A stretch of DNA of 13,708 nt, taken from RGIG8306 sp964426655 (GTDB lineage: Bacteria; Bacillota; Clostridia; Lachnospirales; Lachnospiraceae). Location of the stretch: positions 1-13,708 of the forward strand of contig CAYRQT010000050.1 of the NCBI GenBank assembly GCA_964426655.1. Reading direction: 5' to 3'. The notes below the pieces were generated by a model. That model was given only the letters and a program-made list of their open reading frames with translations, was not told the DNA's origin and searched no databases. Each line of letters starts with the position of its first letter. Position 1 is the first letter of the stretch. This document shows, piece by piece, positions 1-6,381 of the stretch. The position numbers and the translations under genes are program-made.

Positions 1-95
1 TCTCTCTGGCCCTGATAGCCTCCGGTCCTCTGCTGGCCGTCTCTCTGGCCCTGATAGCCCCCGGTCCTCTGCTGGCCGTCTCTCTGGCCCTGATA
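1..95 (-). repeat. 39-bp tandem repeat within infB (about 2.4 copies, open at the window edge)
   Basis: A 39-bp unit occurs at 1-39 and 40-78, with one difference (t against c at unit position 21), and the first 17 bases recur at 79-95. Each unit encodes 13 residues (QRDGQQRTGGYQG) in the disordered N-terminal extension of IF-2. Near-identity at the DNA level points to recent duplication or to homogenisation. More copies may lie left of position 1. Confidence 0.93.
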
Positions 96-626
96 ATTTC
101 CTCTCTGTGCATTATCCTTGCGGGGTTCCTGTGCAGTCCGCTGGTTGTTGGCATACACATTTTCCCGCTTAACAGGCGGCTTAGGCGCAGCATTATTCAT
201 TGCTGCATATACGTTTTCTCTCTTCACGGGCGGTTTGGGTGTTTCCGGAGTCACCTGTGGTGAAATCACCGGTTCTGCAGTAGGTGCGGGTGTAGCTGCC
301 GCCTGTCCCTGAATAGATACTTCTGCAGGCTTTCCGATGGCCTTTTGTGCTGCCTGTTCCACTGTCATCCATGTATTTCTGGATGTGTTTTCACGTGGAG
401 CAGCCTCTTTTTGCACACTACCGTCCCTGCTACCGTCCCTGCTTCCGTCTCTGGGTGCAGATCTTCTGCCACTTCCCTTTTGTGAATTGGTGCTATTCTG
501 AGGCCGGTAAACAGCTGCGATTCTTTTTTTCTTAGGTGCCCCTTCCCCTTTACCAGCAGCAGGCGTGGTATTTTCGGCAGGGAGCGCCGTTTCATTTGCT
601 TTATTGTTTTCGTTCATTTCTGCCAT
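1..626 (-). CDS. infB: Translation initiation factor IF-2, N-terminal part (runs off the left edge)
   Basis: IF-2 is the GTPase that places initiator fMet-tRNA on the 30S subunit and promotes subunit joining. Only the first 208 codons are here, so the GTPase and tRNA-binding domains lie outside the window. What is visible is the variable, basic and disordered N-terminal extension: an Ala/Lys-rich start, an RDGS run, two PKPPVKRENVYA copies and a repeated QRDGQQRTGGYQG unit. The identification rests on this composition together with its place after rimP, nusA, ylxR and ylxQ, the standard operon order; no catalytic motif can be checked. The start is ATG at 626, with GGAGG about 10 nt upstream. 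A second in-frame ATG at 617 would give an ATGA overlap with the ylxQ stop but sits too far from that Shine-Dalgarno site. The gene overlaps ylxQ by 13 bp, which suggests translational coupling. Confidence 0.9.
   Translation of the reverse strand, partial: MAEMNENNKANETALPAENTTPAAGKGEGAPKKKRIAAVYRPQNSTNSQKGSGRRSAPRDGSRDGSRDGSVQKEAAPRENTSRNTWMTVEQAAQKAIGKPAEVSIQGQAAATPAPTAEPVISPQVTPETPKPPVKRENVYAAMNNAAPKPPVKRENVYANNQRTAQEPRKDNAQRGNYQGQRDGQQRTGGYQGQRDGQQRTGGYQGQR
150..239 (-). repeat. Duplicated 12-codon segment in infB
   Basis: Positions 150-185 and 204-239 each encode PKPPVKRENVYA on the minus strand. The protein copies are identical, but the DNA differs at many third positions, so this duplication is older than the 39-bp repeat and has been held by selection at the protein level. 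The copies are separated by six codons. Confidence 0.85.
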
Positions 627-958
627 CTATTCCCAACCTCCGTATTTGTATCTGTATCTGCTATTTTTTTTATGATTGCCTGAGATAAGTGATCTTCTGT
701 TATGGCCAGTGAAGCTCTTTGTTCCTTGCCAATGGCCCTGCCCAGCTCTTCCTTTGTGTAACACTCAAAATAAGGAATATGATAATGGGCTGTTTTGTTC
801 CGAAAAAGTTTTCTGGTATTTTCCGATGCATCCGCTGCCACCAGCACACACCCGGCCTTTCCGCTTTGGATGGCTTTTTCCGTGGAAAATTCACCGCTGA
901 CCACCTGGCCGGCCTTGGCTGCCAGACCCAGCATGGATAACACGCCATTCTTATTCAT
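614..958 (-). CDS. ylxQ: YlxQ, L7Ae/L30e-family RNA-binding protein
   Basis: A 114-residue protein of the L7Ae/L30e fold, which binds kink-turn RNA in characterised relatives. The start NKNGVLSMLGLAAKAGQ, with a G-x-F/Y segment after it, and the central GKAGCVLVAADAS block (a beta strand followed by a helix) are typical of the family. YlxQ proteins are encoded beside infB across Firmicutes and are thought to act in ribosome or RNA metabolism; the exact role is not settled. ATG at 958 has AAAGGAG about 9 nt upstream. It overlaps the ylxR stop codon by 8 bp and the infB start by 13 bp, so the three genes are translated as a tight block. The length matches the family (about 100 residues), with a slightly longer polar tail. 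Confidence 0.9.
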   Translation of the reverse strand: MNKNGVLSMLGLAAKAGQVVSGEFSTEKAIQSGKAGCVLVAADASENTRKLFRNKTAHYHIPYFECYTKEELGRAIGKEQRASLAITEDHLSQAIIKKIADTDTNTEVGNRWQK

Positions 959-1226
959 TTGTCTGCAGCTCCTTTCTGAGCCGTTCGTACACTTCCGGCG
1001 GAACAGGCATCTTCAGAGAACGCTCAATCCCCCTGTTCTTCAATGCCTTTTCAAAGCACACCGGATCATCGCACAAATAGGCGCCTCTTCCGTTTTTTCT
1101 TCCGGACCGATCAATAAGAATTTCGTCCTCTCCGGTTTTCAACACCCGGATCAGTTCCTTTTTCCCTTTCATCTGCCCGCAGCCCACGCATTGCCGCAAT
1201 GGAATCTTTTTTTGTACTGCCACCAA
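951..1226 (-). CDS. ylxR: YlxR / RnpM, RNase P modulator (DUF448)
   Basis: A 91-residue basic protein of the YlxR (DUF448) family. It shows the family signatures IPLRQCVGCGQMKGKKELIR near the N-terminus and KNGRGAYLC in the middle, followed by a second Cys. YlxR binds RNA, and in Bacillus subtilis it is reported to associate with and modulate RNase P. It lies between nusA and ylxQ, as usual. The start uses a rare codon: TTG at 1226 or GTG at 1223. Both are in frame behind GGGAG, at about 7 and 10 nt spacing, and no ATG is in frame nearby. The gap to nusA is 45 nt. The two Cys pairs could suggest metal binding, but I make no claim beyond noting them. Confidence 0.92.
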   Translation of the reverse strand: MVAVQKKIPLRQCVGCGQMKGKKELIRVLKTGEDEILIDRSGRKNGRGAYLCDDPVCFEKALKNRGIERSLKMPVPPEVYERLRKELQTNE

Positions 1227-1271
1227 ATACCATCTCCCTTTCCCGGAAATCCAAACCCTCAGGTTCTCCCT

Positions 1272-2429
1272 TTATTCTTCCGTCACATCTCCTGCAACCT
1301 CATCCGAAGGGGCTTCCCCCTCCGTTTCCTCTTCGTAATATTCGTCATAACCTTCATACTCATCATCAAATTCCATCTCATCAAAGAGCCCCAGTTCTCT
1401 GGCTTGCTGCTCACTTTTGATATCTATTTTATAACCAGTCAGTTTGGCTGCCAAACGGGCATTTTGCCCTTCCTTCCCAATGGCCAGGGAAAGCTGATAA
1501 TCCGGAACAATGACTTGTGCAGTTCTTTCATCTTCGTCTGCCCAGACAGAAATGACTTTAGCCGGACTTAAGGCATTTTCGATCAGGAGCGCCGGGTTTT
1601 CATTCCAGTTGATGATGTCGATTTTTTCGCCTCTAAGCTCCTCTACCACTGCATCCACACGGGCCCCCTTCATACCGACACAGGCTCCCACCGCATCCAC
1701 GTTTTCATCGTTGGACCAGACTGCAATTTTTGTTCTGGAGCCGGCCTCTCTACTGATGGCCTTGATTTCCACCGTACCGTCCCTGATTTCTGCCACCTCT
1801 GTTTCAAAAAGCCGCTTCACCAGCTCCGGATGTGTCCGGGAAACCAGAATTCTGGGGCCTTTGGGCGTTTCCTTCACTTCCAGTATGTACACCTTAATGC
1901 GTTCTGTCGGACGGAACGTTTCAGTTTTTACCTGCTCATTTTCATTCAGTATGGCATCTGCTTTCCCAAGGTTGATGCTGATGTTCTTGCCATTGATTCT
2001 TTGCACAATGCCGGTCACCACATCCCGTTCCTTCATATAATACATGTTGAAGAGACTTTTTCTTTCCTCTTCCCGTATTTTTTGTAAAATCACGTTCTTG
2101 GCATTCTGCGTGGCGATCCGTCCAAAATTTTTAGATTCCACTTTGAAATTCACCACATCTCCCACCTGCAGATTGGGATTGAACTGTCTGGCCTCTTCCA
2201 GGGAAACCTGCTCCATGGGATTTTCCACTTCTTCCACCACATCCTTCTCGATAAAGACGCTGAAGTCGCAGGTGTTGCGGTCCATATTTACTTTAACCCG
2301 CTCCACATTTCCGAAATTTTCCTTGCAGGCTTTGACCAGGGAATTCTCAATGGCCTCAAATAAGACTTCTTTACTGATGCCTTTTTCTTTTTCCAGTTCA
2401 TCTAATGCTTTCATAAGCTCTGTGTTCAT
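1272..2429 (-). CDS. nusA: Transcription termination/antitermination factor NusA
   Basis: NusA binds RNA polymerase and nascent RNA, prolongs pausing, and enhances intrinsic termination or supports antitermination. The 385-residue protein shows the full bacterial order: an RNAP-binding N-terminal domain (about 1-128); an S1 domain (about 135-200, VVTGIVQRINGKNISINLG); KH1 (about 230-290, with GACVGMKGARVDAVVEEL); and KH2 (about 300-345, with SLAIGKEGQNARLAAKLTG). A strongly acidic tail (351-385) follows in place of the C-terminal AR repeats of Escherichia coli NusA; Bacillus NusA (about 370 residues) also lacks those repeats. ATG at 2429 has GGAGG 9 nt upstream. An upstream in-frame TTG at 2453 was rejected because it precedes that ribosome-binding site. 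The gap to rimP is 35 nt. NusA may control this operon through the leader hairpin at 2953-2981 (inference). Confidence 0.97.
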   Translation of the reverse strand: MNTELMKALDELEKEKGISKEVLFEAIENSLVKACKENFGNVERVKVNMDRNTCDFSVFIEKDVVEEVENPMEQVSLEEARQFNPNLQVGDVVNFKVESKNFGRIATQNAKNVILQKIREEERKSLFNMYYMKERDVVTGIVQRINGKNISINLGKADAILNENEQVKTETFRPTERIKVYILEVKETPKGPRILVSRTHPELVKRLFETEVAEIRDGTVEIKAISREAGSRTKIAVWSNDENVDAVGACVGMKGARVDAVVEELRGEKIDIINWNENPALLIENALSPAKVISVWADEDERTAQVIVPDYQLSLAIGKEGQNARLAAKLTGYKIDIKSEQQARELGLFDEMEFDDEYEGYDEYYEEETEGEAPSDEVAGDVTEE

Positions 2430-2464
2430 GCTTTTTTGCCTCCAATCCTCCAACGGGTGCTCAA

Positions 2465-2932
2465 TTAAAAATCAAATGCCAGACGAATAAGGGAAATGTC
2501 TTTTCTGGGAATGACCAGTTCCTCTTCTGATTCCAGAACCAGGGTCACCGTTTCTGCCGAATATGCTTTCAACAGACCTGTAAACGATTTAGACTGCTGA
2601 AGCGGCTTATACAGCCGGACCTCCACCTCTTCTCCAAGGCTGCGCTGAAAATCTTTTTCCTTTTTGAGGGGTCTTCCAAGGCCAGGGGAACTCACTTCCA
2701 AAATATAAGCTTCTTCAATAAAATCTTTTTCATCCAGAAGCTGGTCCAGGCGGCGGCTCACCGTTTCACAATCATCGATGGTAATGCCACCTTCTTTGTC
2801 AATGTAGATACGCAGGTACCAGTTTCCCGCCTCCTTTACATATTCCACATCCACCAGTTCAAAATGGTTTTCTTCCATAATGGGAAGCAGAAGTCTTGTA
2901 GTCTCCTCTTCATATCTTTCCGTTTTGGTCAT
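2465..2932 (-). CDS. rimP: Ribosome maturation factor RimP
   Basis: RimP is needed for maturation of the 30S subunit. The 155-residue protein matches the family length (about 150). It has the N-terminal alpha/beta domain with FELVDVEYVKEAGNWYLRIY and IDKEGGITIDDCETVSR, the signature LEVSSPGLGRPLKKEKDF at about 95-115, and a C-terminal SH3-like domain (about 120-155). The start is ATG at 2932, which has GGAGG 5 nt upstream inside ATGGAGGCATAC. The upstream ATG at 2944 has no Shine-Dalgarno site of its own, and longer readings to 3175 (GTG) would run through the promoter. It is the first gene of the operon. Transcription is likely controlled by the promoter at 3006-3034 and the leader hairpin. 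Confidence 0.96.
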   Translation of the reverse strand: MTKTERYEEETTRLLLPIMEENHFELVDVEYVKEAGNWYLRIYIDKEGGITIDDCETVSRRLDQLLDEKDFIEEAYILEVSSPGLGRPLKKEKDFQRSLGEEVEVRLYKPLQQSKSFTGLLKAYSAETVTLVLESEEELVIPRKDISLIRLAFDF

Positions 2933-2952
2933 GTATGCCTCCATGCATAAAG

Positions 2953-2981
2953 AAAGAGTGGACATCCGCTGCCCACTCCTT
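2953..2981 (-). promoter_or_regulatory. Hairpin in the rimP operon leader, candidate NusA-sensitive attenuator
   Basis: In the transcript the sequence folds as an 11-bp stem (AAGGAGTGGGC pairing with GTCCACTCTTT, including two G-U pairs) around a 7-nt loop (AGCGGAU). It starts about 19 nt after the predicted transcription start. It is followed by CTTTAT, an interrupted U-tract, and then the rimP ribosome-binding site. A strong stem with a poor U-tract is the form expected for a NusA-dependent terminator. In B. subtilis the nusA operon is reported to be autoregulated in this way in its leader. The stem is seen directly; the function is inferred. Confidence 0.6.
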
Positions 2982-3005
2982 ACTAATACTCTCAAATACT
3001 TAACA

Positions 3006-3034
3006 ATGATACCACATCCTAATACAAATTGCAA
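3006..3034 (-). promoter_or_regulatory. Promoter of the rimP-nusA-infB operon
   Basis: On the minus strand, TTGCAA (3034-3029) and TATCAT (3011-3006) are separated by 17 bp, a good sigma-A arrangement. The predicted start lies near 2999, giving a leader of about 67 nt that contains the hairpin at 2953-2981. Confidence 0.75.
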
Positions 3035-3128
3035 GGGGATTCTTCTGTATTTTGCGTATTTTCTTATGTCCAGGTATCTGATCCGCATTCCACCAGCCGT
3101 TTCCTTTCTGTGATGCAGCTGAAATACC

Positions 3129-3157
3129 TTGCTTTTTAATGGGTCGTTTGATAAAAT
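3129..3157 (+). promoter_or_regulatory. Promoter of the FAD-dependent dehydrogenase gene
   Basis: TTGCTT (3129-3134) and TAAAAT (3152-3157) are separated by 17 bp. The predicted start is about 3164, inside the dyad at 3159-3177. This promoter diverges from the rimP promoter, with about 95 bp between the two -35 boxes; I saw no gene in that interval. Confidence 0.65.
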
Positions 3158-3158
3158 G

Positions 3159-3190
3159 AGGTGTAAGTCTGACACCTTGTGACTGTTACA
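3159..3190 (+). promoter_or_regulatory. Two abutting dyads at the transcription start of the dehydrogenase gene
   Basis: AGGTGT-aagtctg-ACACCT (3159-3177) is an inverted repeat with 6-bp perfect arms and a partly symmetric centre (AG and CT). It is followed at once by TGTGACTGTTACA (3178-3190), which reads as TGTnACnGTnACA and is nearly symmetric. They sit directly after the -10 box, where a repressor operator would block initiation or where an RNA stem would form at the 5' end. No known operator was recognised. Confidence 0.5.
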
Positions 3191-3205
3191 GAGGGGAGAT
3201 GTAAA

Positions 3206-4612
3206 ATGAAAAACTATGACGTAATTATAATTGGGGCCGGCCCGTCCGGCATTTTTTGTGCCTATGAGCTCATACGCCAGGATCCTTCCATAAAGGTCCT
3301 GATGATTGAAAAAGGTCGCAGCATTGAAAAGCGACGCTGTCCAAAACGAGTGACCAATGTCTGTGTAGGCTGTCGTCCCTGTTCCATTACCACCGGCTTT
3401 GCAGGCGCCGGTGCTTTTTCTGATGGTAAACTGTCCCTGTCTCCGGATGTGGGAGGGAATCTCCCGGATATTCTGGGTTATGACAAAACCCTTTCCCTGC
3501 TAAAAGAATCTGATGACATTTACCTGCAATTTGGTGCAGACACCAATGTGTATGGTCTGAATAAATCCGCAGAAATTACGGAAATCCGCCGCAAAGCCAT
3601 CATTGCCAATCTGAAGCTGGTGGAATGTCCCATTCGTCATCTGGGCACGGAAGAAGGCTACAAAATTTATGCCCGCCTGCAGGAACATCTGGAAAATGCA
3701 GGCATAGATATTCTATTCAACACCATGGTGGAAAATCTTCTGGTGGATCACGGAAAAGTCTATGGGGTAAAAACGGGTAGCGGAGAAACCTTTCAGGCCG
3801 ATGAAGTGGTCAGCGCCGTAGGGCGGGAAGGTTCGGAGTGGTTCAGCCATATTTGCAAAGCGCATGGCATAGAGACCCAGGTCGGCACTGTGGATGTGGG
3901 TGTTCGGGTGGAGGTACGGGATGAAGTCATGGATTTTCTGAACAAGAACCTTTATGAAGCCAAACTCATCTACCACACGCCCACCTTTGATGATAAAGTG
4001 CGCACCTTTTGTACCAACCCCTCTGGAGAAGTGGCCACTGAGTATTACGAGGGGGGACTGGCTGTAGTCAACGGACATGCCTATAAATCCCAGGATCATA
4101 AAACCCATAACACCAATTTTGCGGTTCTGGTTTCCAAGAATTTCACCAAGCCTTTTAAGACCCCCATTGAATACGGAAAACAAATTGCCCAGTTAAGCAA
4201 CATGCTCTGCGACGGTAAAATTCTTGTTCAAACCTTTGGGGACTTTCAAAGAGGCCGCAGGACCACAGAAGAACGGCTTTGCCGAAACAACCTTATTCCT
4301 ACTTTAAAGGATGCGGTTCCCGGAGATTTATCCCTGGTATTTCCTCACCGGATCATGGTGGATATTCAGGAGATGCTGTTTGCCCTGGATAAGGTTACAC
4401 CGGGAATTGCCAGTGAAGAAACGCTGCTGTATGGTGTCGAGGTGAAATTTTACTCCAACAAGGTGGTGGTCAACAAAGATTTTGAAACGAACCTTTCCGG
4501 CCTGCGGGCCATCGGGGACGGTGCTTCCGTAACCAGAGGGCTTCAGCAAGCATCTGCCAATGGGCTGAGCGTAGCCAGGAGCATTTTGGAAAAAAGAAAA
4601 GCCAACGCATGA
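3206..4612 (+). CDS. FAD-dependent dehydrogenase, COG2509 type (function unassigned)
   Basis: A 468-residue cytoplasmic flavoprotein. The N-terminus has a Rossmann dinucleotide-binding motif (DVIIIGAGPSGIFCAYEL, about 4-21) and then an acidic strand end (MIEKG). The C-terminal GDGASVTRGLQQASANGL block (about 440-457) is the usual second FAD-contact region. After the Rossmann strand comes a Cys-rich segment, CPKRVTNVCVGCRPC, followed by GFAGAGAFSDGKLSL, both characteristic of the uncharacterised dehydrogenase family COG2509. The substrate is unknown; relatives are often annotated simply as NAD(P)/FAD oxidoreductase. ATG at 3206 has GGGGAG 7 nt upstream; the in-frame GTG at 3179 lies in front of this site and was rejected. 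The gene is monocistronic, divergent from rimP, and ends at a bidirectional terminator. The four clustered Cys could bind a metal or act in redox chemistry; this is not demonstrated. Confidence 0.88.
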   Translation: MKNYDVIIIGAGPSGIFCAYELIRQDPSIKVLMIEKGRSIEKRRCPKRVTNVCVGCRPCSITTGFAGAGAFSDGKLSLSPDVGGNLPDILGYDKTLSLLKESDDIYLQFGADTNVYGLNKSAEITEIRRKAIIANLKLVECPIRHLGTEEGYKIYARLQEHLENAGIDILFNTMVENLLVDHGKVYGVKTGSGETFQADEVVSAVGREGSEWFSHICKAHGIETQVGTVDVGVRVEVRDEVMDFLNKNLYEAKLIYHTPTFDDKVRTFCTNPSGEVATEYYEGGLAVVNGHAYKSQDHKTHNTNFAVLVSKNFTKPFKTPIEYGKQIAQLSNMLCDGKILVQTFGDFQRGRRTTEERLCRNNLIPTLKDAVPGDLSLVFPHRIMVDIQEMLFALDKVTPGIASEETLLYGVEVKFYSNKVVVNKDFETNLSGLRAIGDGASVTRGLQQASANGLSVARSILEKRKANA

Positions 4613-4633
4613 GCCACTTTTTATCCATAAAAT

Positions 4634-4675
4634 AAAGGAGATGGGGACGAACCAACGTCTGCATCTCCTTTTTAA
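4634..4675. terminator. Bidirectional intrinsic terminator between the dehydrogenase gene and purH
   Basis: The 10-bp perfect stem AAAGGAGATG / CATCTCCTTT (4634-4643 with 4662-4671) encloses a smaller GACG/CGTC stem. It is followed on plus by TTTTTAATAT, and on minus by CTTTATTTTAT. It can therefore end both convergent transcripts. Confidence 0.88.
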
Positions 4676-4687
4676 TATACTCTCTAA

Positions 4688-6238
4688 TCAGTGTTTAAAA
4701 TGGCGAAGGCCGGTAAACACCATGGTAATTCCATAGGCATCACATTTATTAATGGAATCCTGGTCTCTCACGCTACCTCCTGGCTGAACAATCGCGGTTA
4801 TTCCTGCCTCATGAGCAGCCTCTACCACATCGTCAAACGGGAAGAACGCATCCGAAGCCAGCACCGCCCCTTTTGTGGCTTCCGGTCCAATCAACTCTGC
4901 TGCATGATCAAAGCACTGTTTTGCTGCCCAGATACGGTTCACCTGTCCCGGGCCGATGCCCACCGTATGCAGGTCTTTAACCACAGCAATCCCGTTGGAT
5001 TTTACAAACTTCACCACTTTCATGCCAAAAATCATATCTTCCATCTGGGCTTTCGTGGGCTGCGCCTTGGTCACCACCCGCATATCCTCTCCAAGAAGCT
5101 GGCTGTCAATGGTCTGCACAATCAGACCGCCATTGATTTTCTTCAGGTCATAGCTTCCCGGTTTTTGAGGCACTTCAATATCTTTCAGTTCCAGTACCCG
5201 CAAATTTTTCTTTTTCTTTAAAATTTCCAGCGCTTCCGGTGTATAAGCCGGCGCCACCACTACTTCCAGGAATATCTTAACCAGTTCTTCTGCCAGATCT
5301 GCTTCCATCGGTCGGTTCAGCACCACAATTCCCCCAAAGATGGAAACCTGATCCACGGCAAAGGCCTGCAGATAAGCCTCTTTTATGGTGGCTGCCGTTG
5401 CCACGCCACAGGGATTGCCATGCTTGCAGGCCACTGCTGTGGGCGCTGTAAATTCCTTTAACAATTCCAGTGCACCGTTGGTGTCATTGATATTATTAAA
5501 AGACAGCTGCTTCCCATTGTGCTGAATGGCATCAACCAAAGAACCAGTCTGCTTTTCCACCTCCCTGTAAAAAGCGGCTTTTTGATGAGGGTTTTCCCCA
5601 TAACGCATATCTTCCACTTTTTCATAGGTGAGGGTAAGGGTCTGGGGGAAGGCATCATCCTTTCGCTCCCGTTTCAGGTATGCAGCAATCATGCTGTCAT
5701 AATGGGCCGTATGCATGAACACTTTTTGCATCAGATAAAACCGGGTATCCAGTGAAACTTTTCCCTCAGTCTTTAATTCATCCAGTACCAGGGAATAATC
5801 AGCCGGATCTACCAAAACTACCACATCCTGATAATTTTTAGCTGCTGCACGCAACATGGTCGGGCCGCCGATGTCAATGTTTTCCACTGCATCCTCTCTG
5901 GTCACTCCGGGTTTTAAAATAGTTTCTTTGAAAGGATATAGATTGACAATCACAAAATCGATGGGATCAATATGCTGCTGTGCCAGCTGTTCCATATGGG
6001 AGGGGTTACTGCGAATGGCCAGAAGGCCTGCGTGAATCACCGGGTGCAGAGTCTTTACCCGTCCATCCAGACATTCCGGAAATCCAGTAAGGGCAGAAAC
6101 CTCTGTAGCCGGAAGTCCCGCTTCCCTCAGTTTGTGGTAAGTTCCTCCTGTGGAAACCAGTTCAATGCCCATTTCCGACAGGGCACCTGCCAGTTCTACA
6201 ATTCCTGTTTTATCAGAGACACTGATTAATGCTTTCAT
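4688..6238 (-). CDS. purH: Bifunctional AICAR formyltransferase / IMP cyclohydrolase PurH
   Basis: PurH performs the last two steps of de novo purine synthesis: formylation of AICAR with 10-formyl-tetrahydrofolate, then ring closure to IMP. The 516-residue protein is full length (B. subtilis about 512). The N-terminal IMP cyclohydrolase domain has SDKTGI (8-13), STGGT (29-33), a TGFPECLDGRVKTLHP block (51-66), and ENIDIGGPTMLRAAAKN (119-135). The formyltransferase domain has MRYGENPHQKAA (211-222), CKHGNPCGVA (271-280, with the Lys-His pair used in catalysis), SDAFFPFDD (462-470) and IVQPGGSVRD (483-492), and ends in TGLRHFKH. ATG at 6238 has AAAGGAG 10 nt upstream. It appears monocistronic: promoter at 6274-6302, terminator at 4634-4675. 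It diverges from pyrB, so a purine and a pyrimidine gene share one control region. No riboswitch or PurR-type box was recognised. Confidence 0.98.
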   Translation of the reverse strand: MKALISVSDKTGIVELAGALSEMGIELVSTGGTYHKLREAGLPATEVSALTGFPECLDGRVKTLHPVIHAGLLAIRSNPSHMEQLAQQHIDPIDFVIVNLYPFKETILKPGVTREDAVENIDIGGPTMLRAAAKNYQDVVVLVDPADYSLVLDELKTEGKVSLDTRFYLMQKVFMHTAHYDSMIAAYLKRERKDDAFPQTLTLTYEKVEDMRYGENPHQKAAFYREVEKQTGSLVDAIQHNGKQLSFNNINDTNGALELLKEFTAPTAVACKHGNPCGVATAATIKEAYLQAFAVDQVSIFGGIVVLNRPMEADLAEELVKIFLEVVVAPAYTPEALEILKKKKNLRVLELKDIEVPQKPGSYDLKKINGGLIVQTIDSQLLGEDMRVVTKAQPTKAQMEDMIFGMKVVKFVKSNGIAVVKDLHTVGIGPGQVNRIWAAKQCFDHAAELIGPEATKGAVLASDAFFPFDDVVEAAHEAGITAIVQPGGSVRDQDSINKCDAYGITMVFTGLRHFKH

Positions 6239-6273
6239 GTTTTCCTAACTCCTTTTTATTCCTTCTCCCTATC

Positions 6274-6302
6274 ACTCTACTTCTTTCAAGGAATACTGTC
6301 AA
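6274..6302 (-). promoter_or_regulatory. purH promoter
   Basis: On the minus strand a perfect TTGACA (6302-6297) is followed, after 17 bp, by TAGAGT (6279-6274). The predicted start is about 6267, leaving a short leader of roughly 28 nt before ATG at 6238. Confidence 0.72.
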
Positions 6303-6311
6303 TGGTTTAGC

Positions 6312-6321
6312 GGGAAATCCC
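6312..6321. promoter_or_regulatory. Short palindrome between the divergent purH and pyrB promoters
   Basis: GGGAAATCCC (GGGA/TCCC arms) lies in the 20 bp separating the two -35 boxes (6297-6302 and 6323-6328). The position suits a shared operator, but the arms are only 4 bp, so chance is a real possibility. Confidence 0.3.
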
Positions 6322-6322
6322 C

Positions 6323-6351
6323 TTTTCACTGCCCCGGTTTTAGGGTATAAT
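6323..6351 (+). promoter_or_regulatory. pyrB promoter
   Basis: A perfect TATAAT (6346-6351) is preceded, at 17 bp, by TTTTCA (6323-6328), a weak -35 box. The predicted start is about 6358, giving a leader of some 40 nt. A weak -35 box is compatible with activator or initiation-level control. Confidence 0.7.
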
Positions 6352-6365
6352 ACAAAAAACACCAT

Positions 6366-6381
6366 CGGCCGCAACCGGCCG
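6366..6381 (+). promoter_or_regulatory. GC-rich hairpin in the pyrB leader
   Basis: CGGCCG-caac-CGGCCG forms a 6-bp all-GC stem with a 4-nt loop, about 8 nt after the predicted start and immediately before the GGAAAGG ribosome-binding site. It has no U-tract, so it is not a terminator. It could affect ribosome access or mRNA stability. It does not resemble the long PyrR attenuator seen before pyr operons in Bacillus. Confidence 0.5.

Noticed and set aside
1..95. CRISPR array
   Set aside because: The repeats are contiguous without spacers and are in frame within infB.
795..1571. 258-codon plus-strand open frame
   Set aside because: It lies antisense to ylxQ, ylxR and nusA, all with clear family matches. 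It has no ribosome-binding site and reads as low-complexity shadow sequence.
2933..3175. Longer rimP reading that starts at GTG 3175
   Set aside because: It would translate through the promoter and leader hairpin. RimP similarity and the GGAGG site support ATG at 2932.
4691..5221. 176-codon plus-strand open frame
   Set aside because: Antisense to the conserved C-terminal half of purH, with no recognisable domain; a shadow frame.
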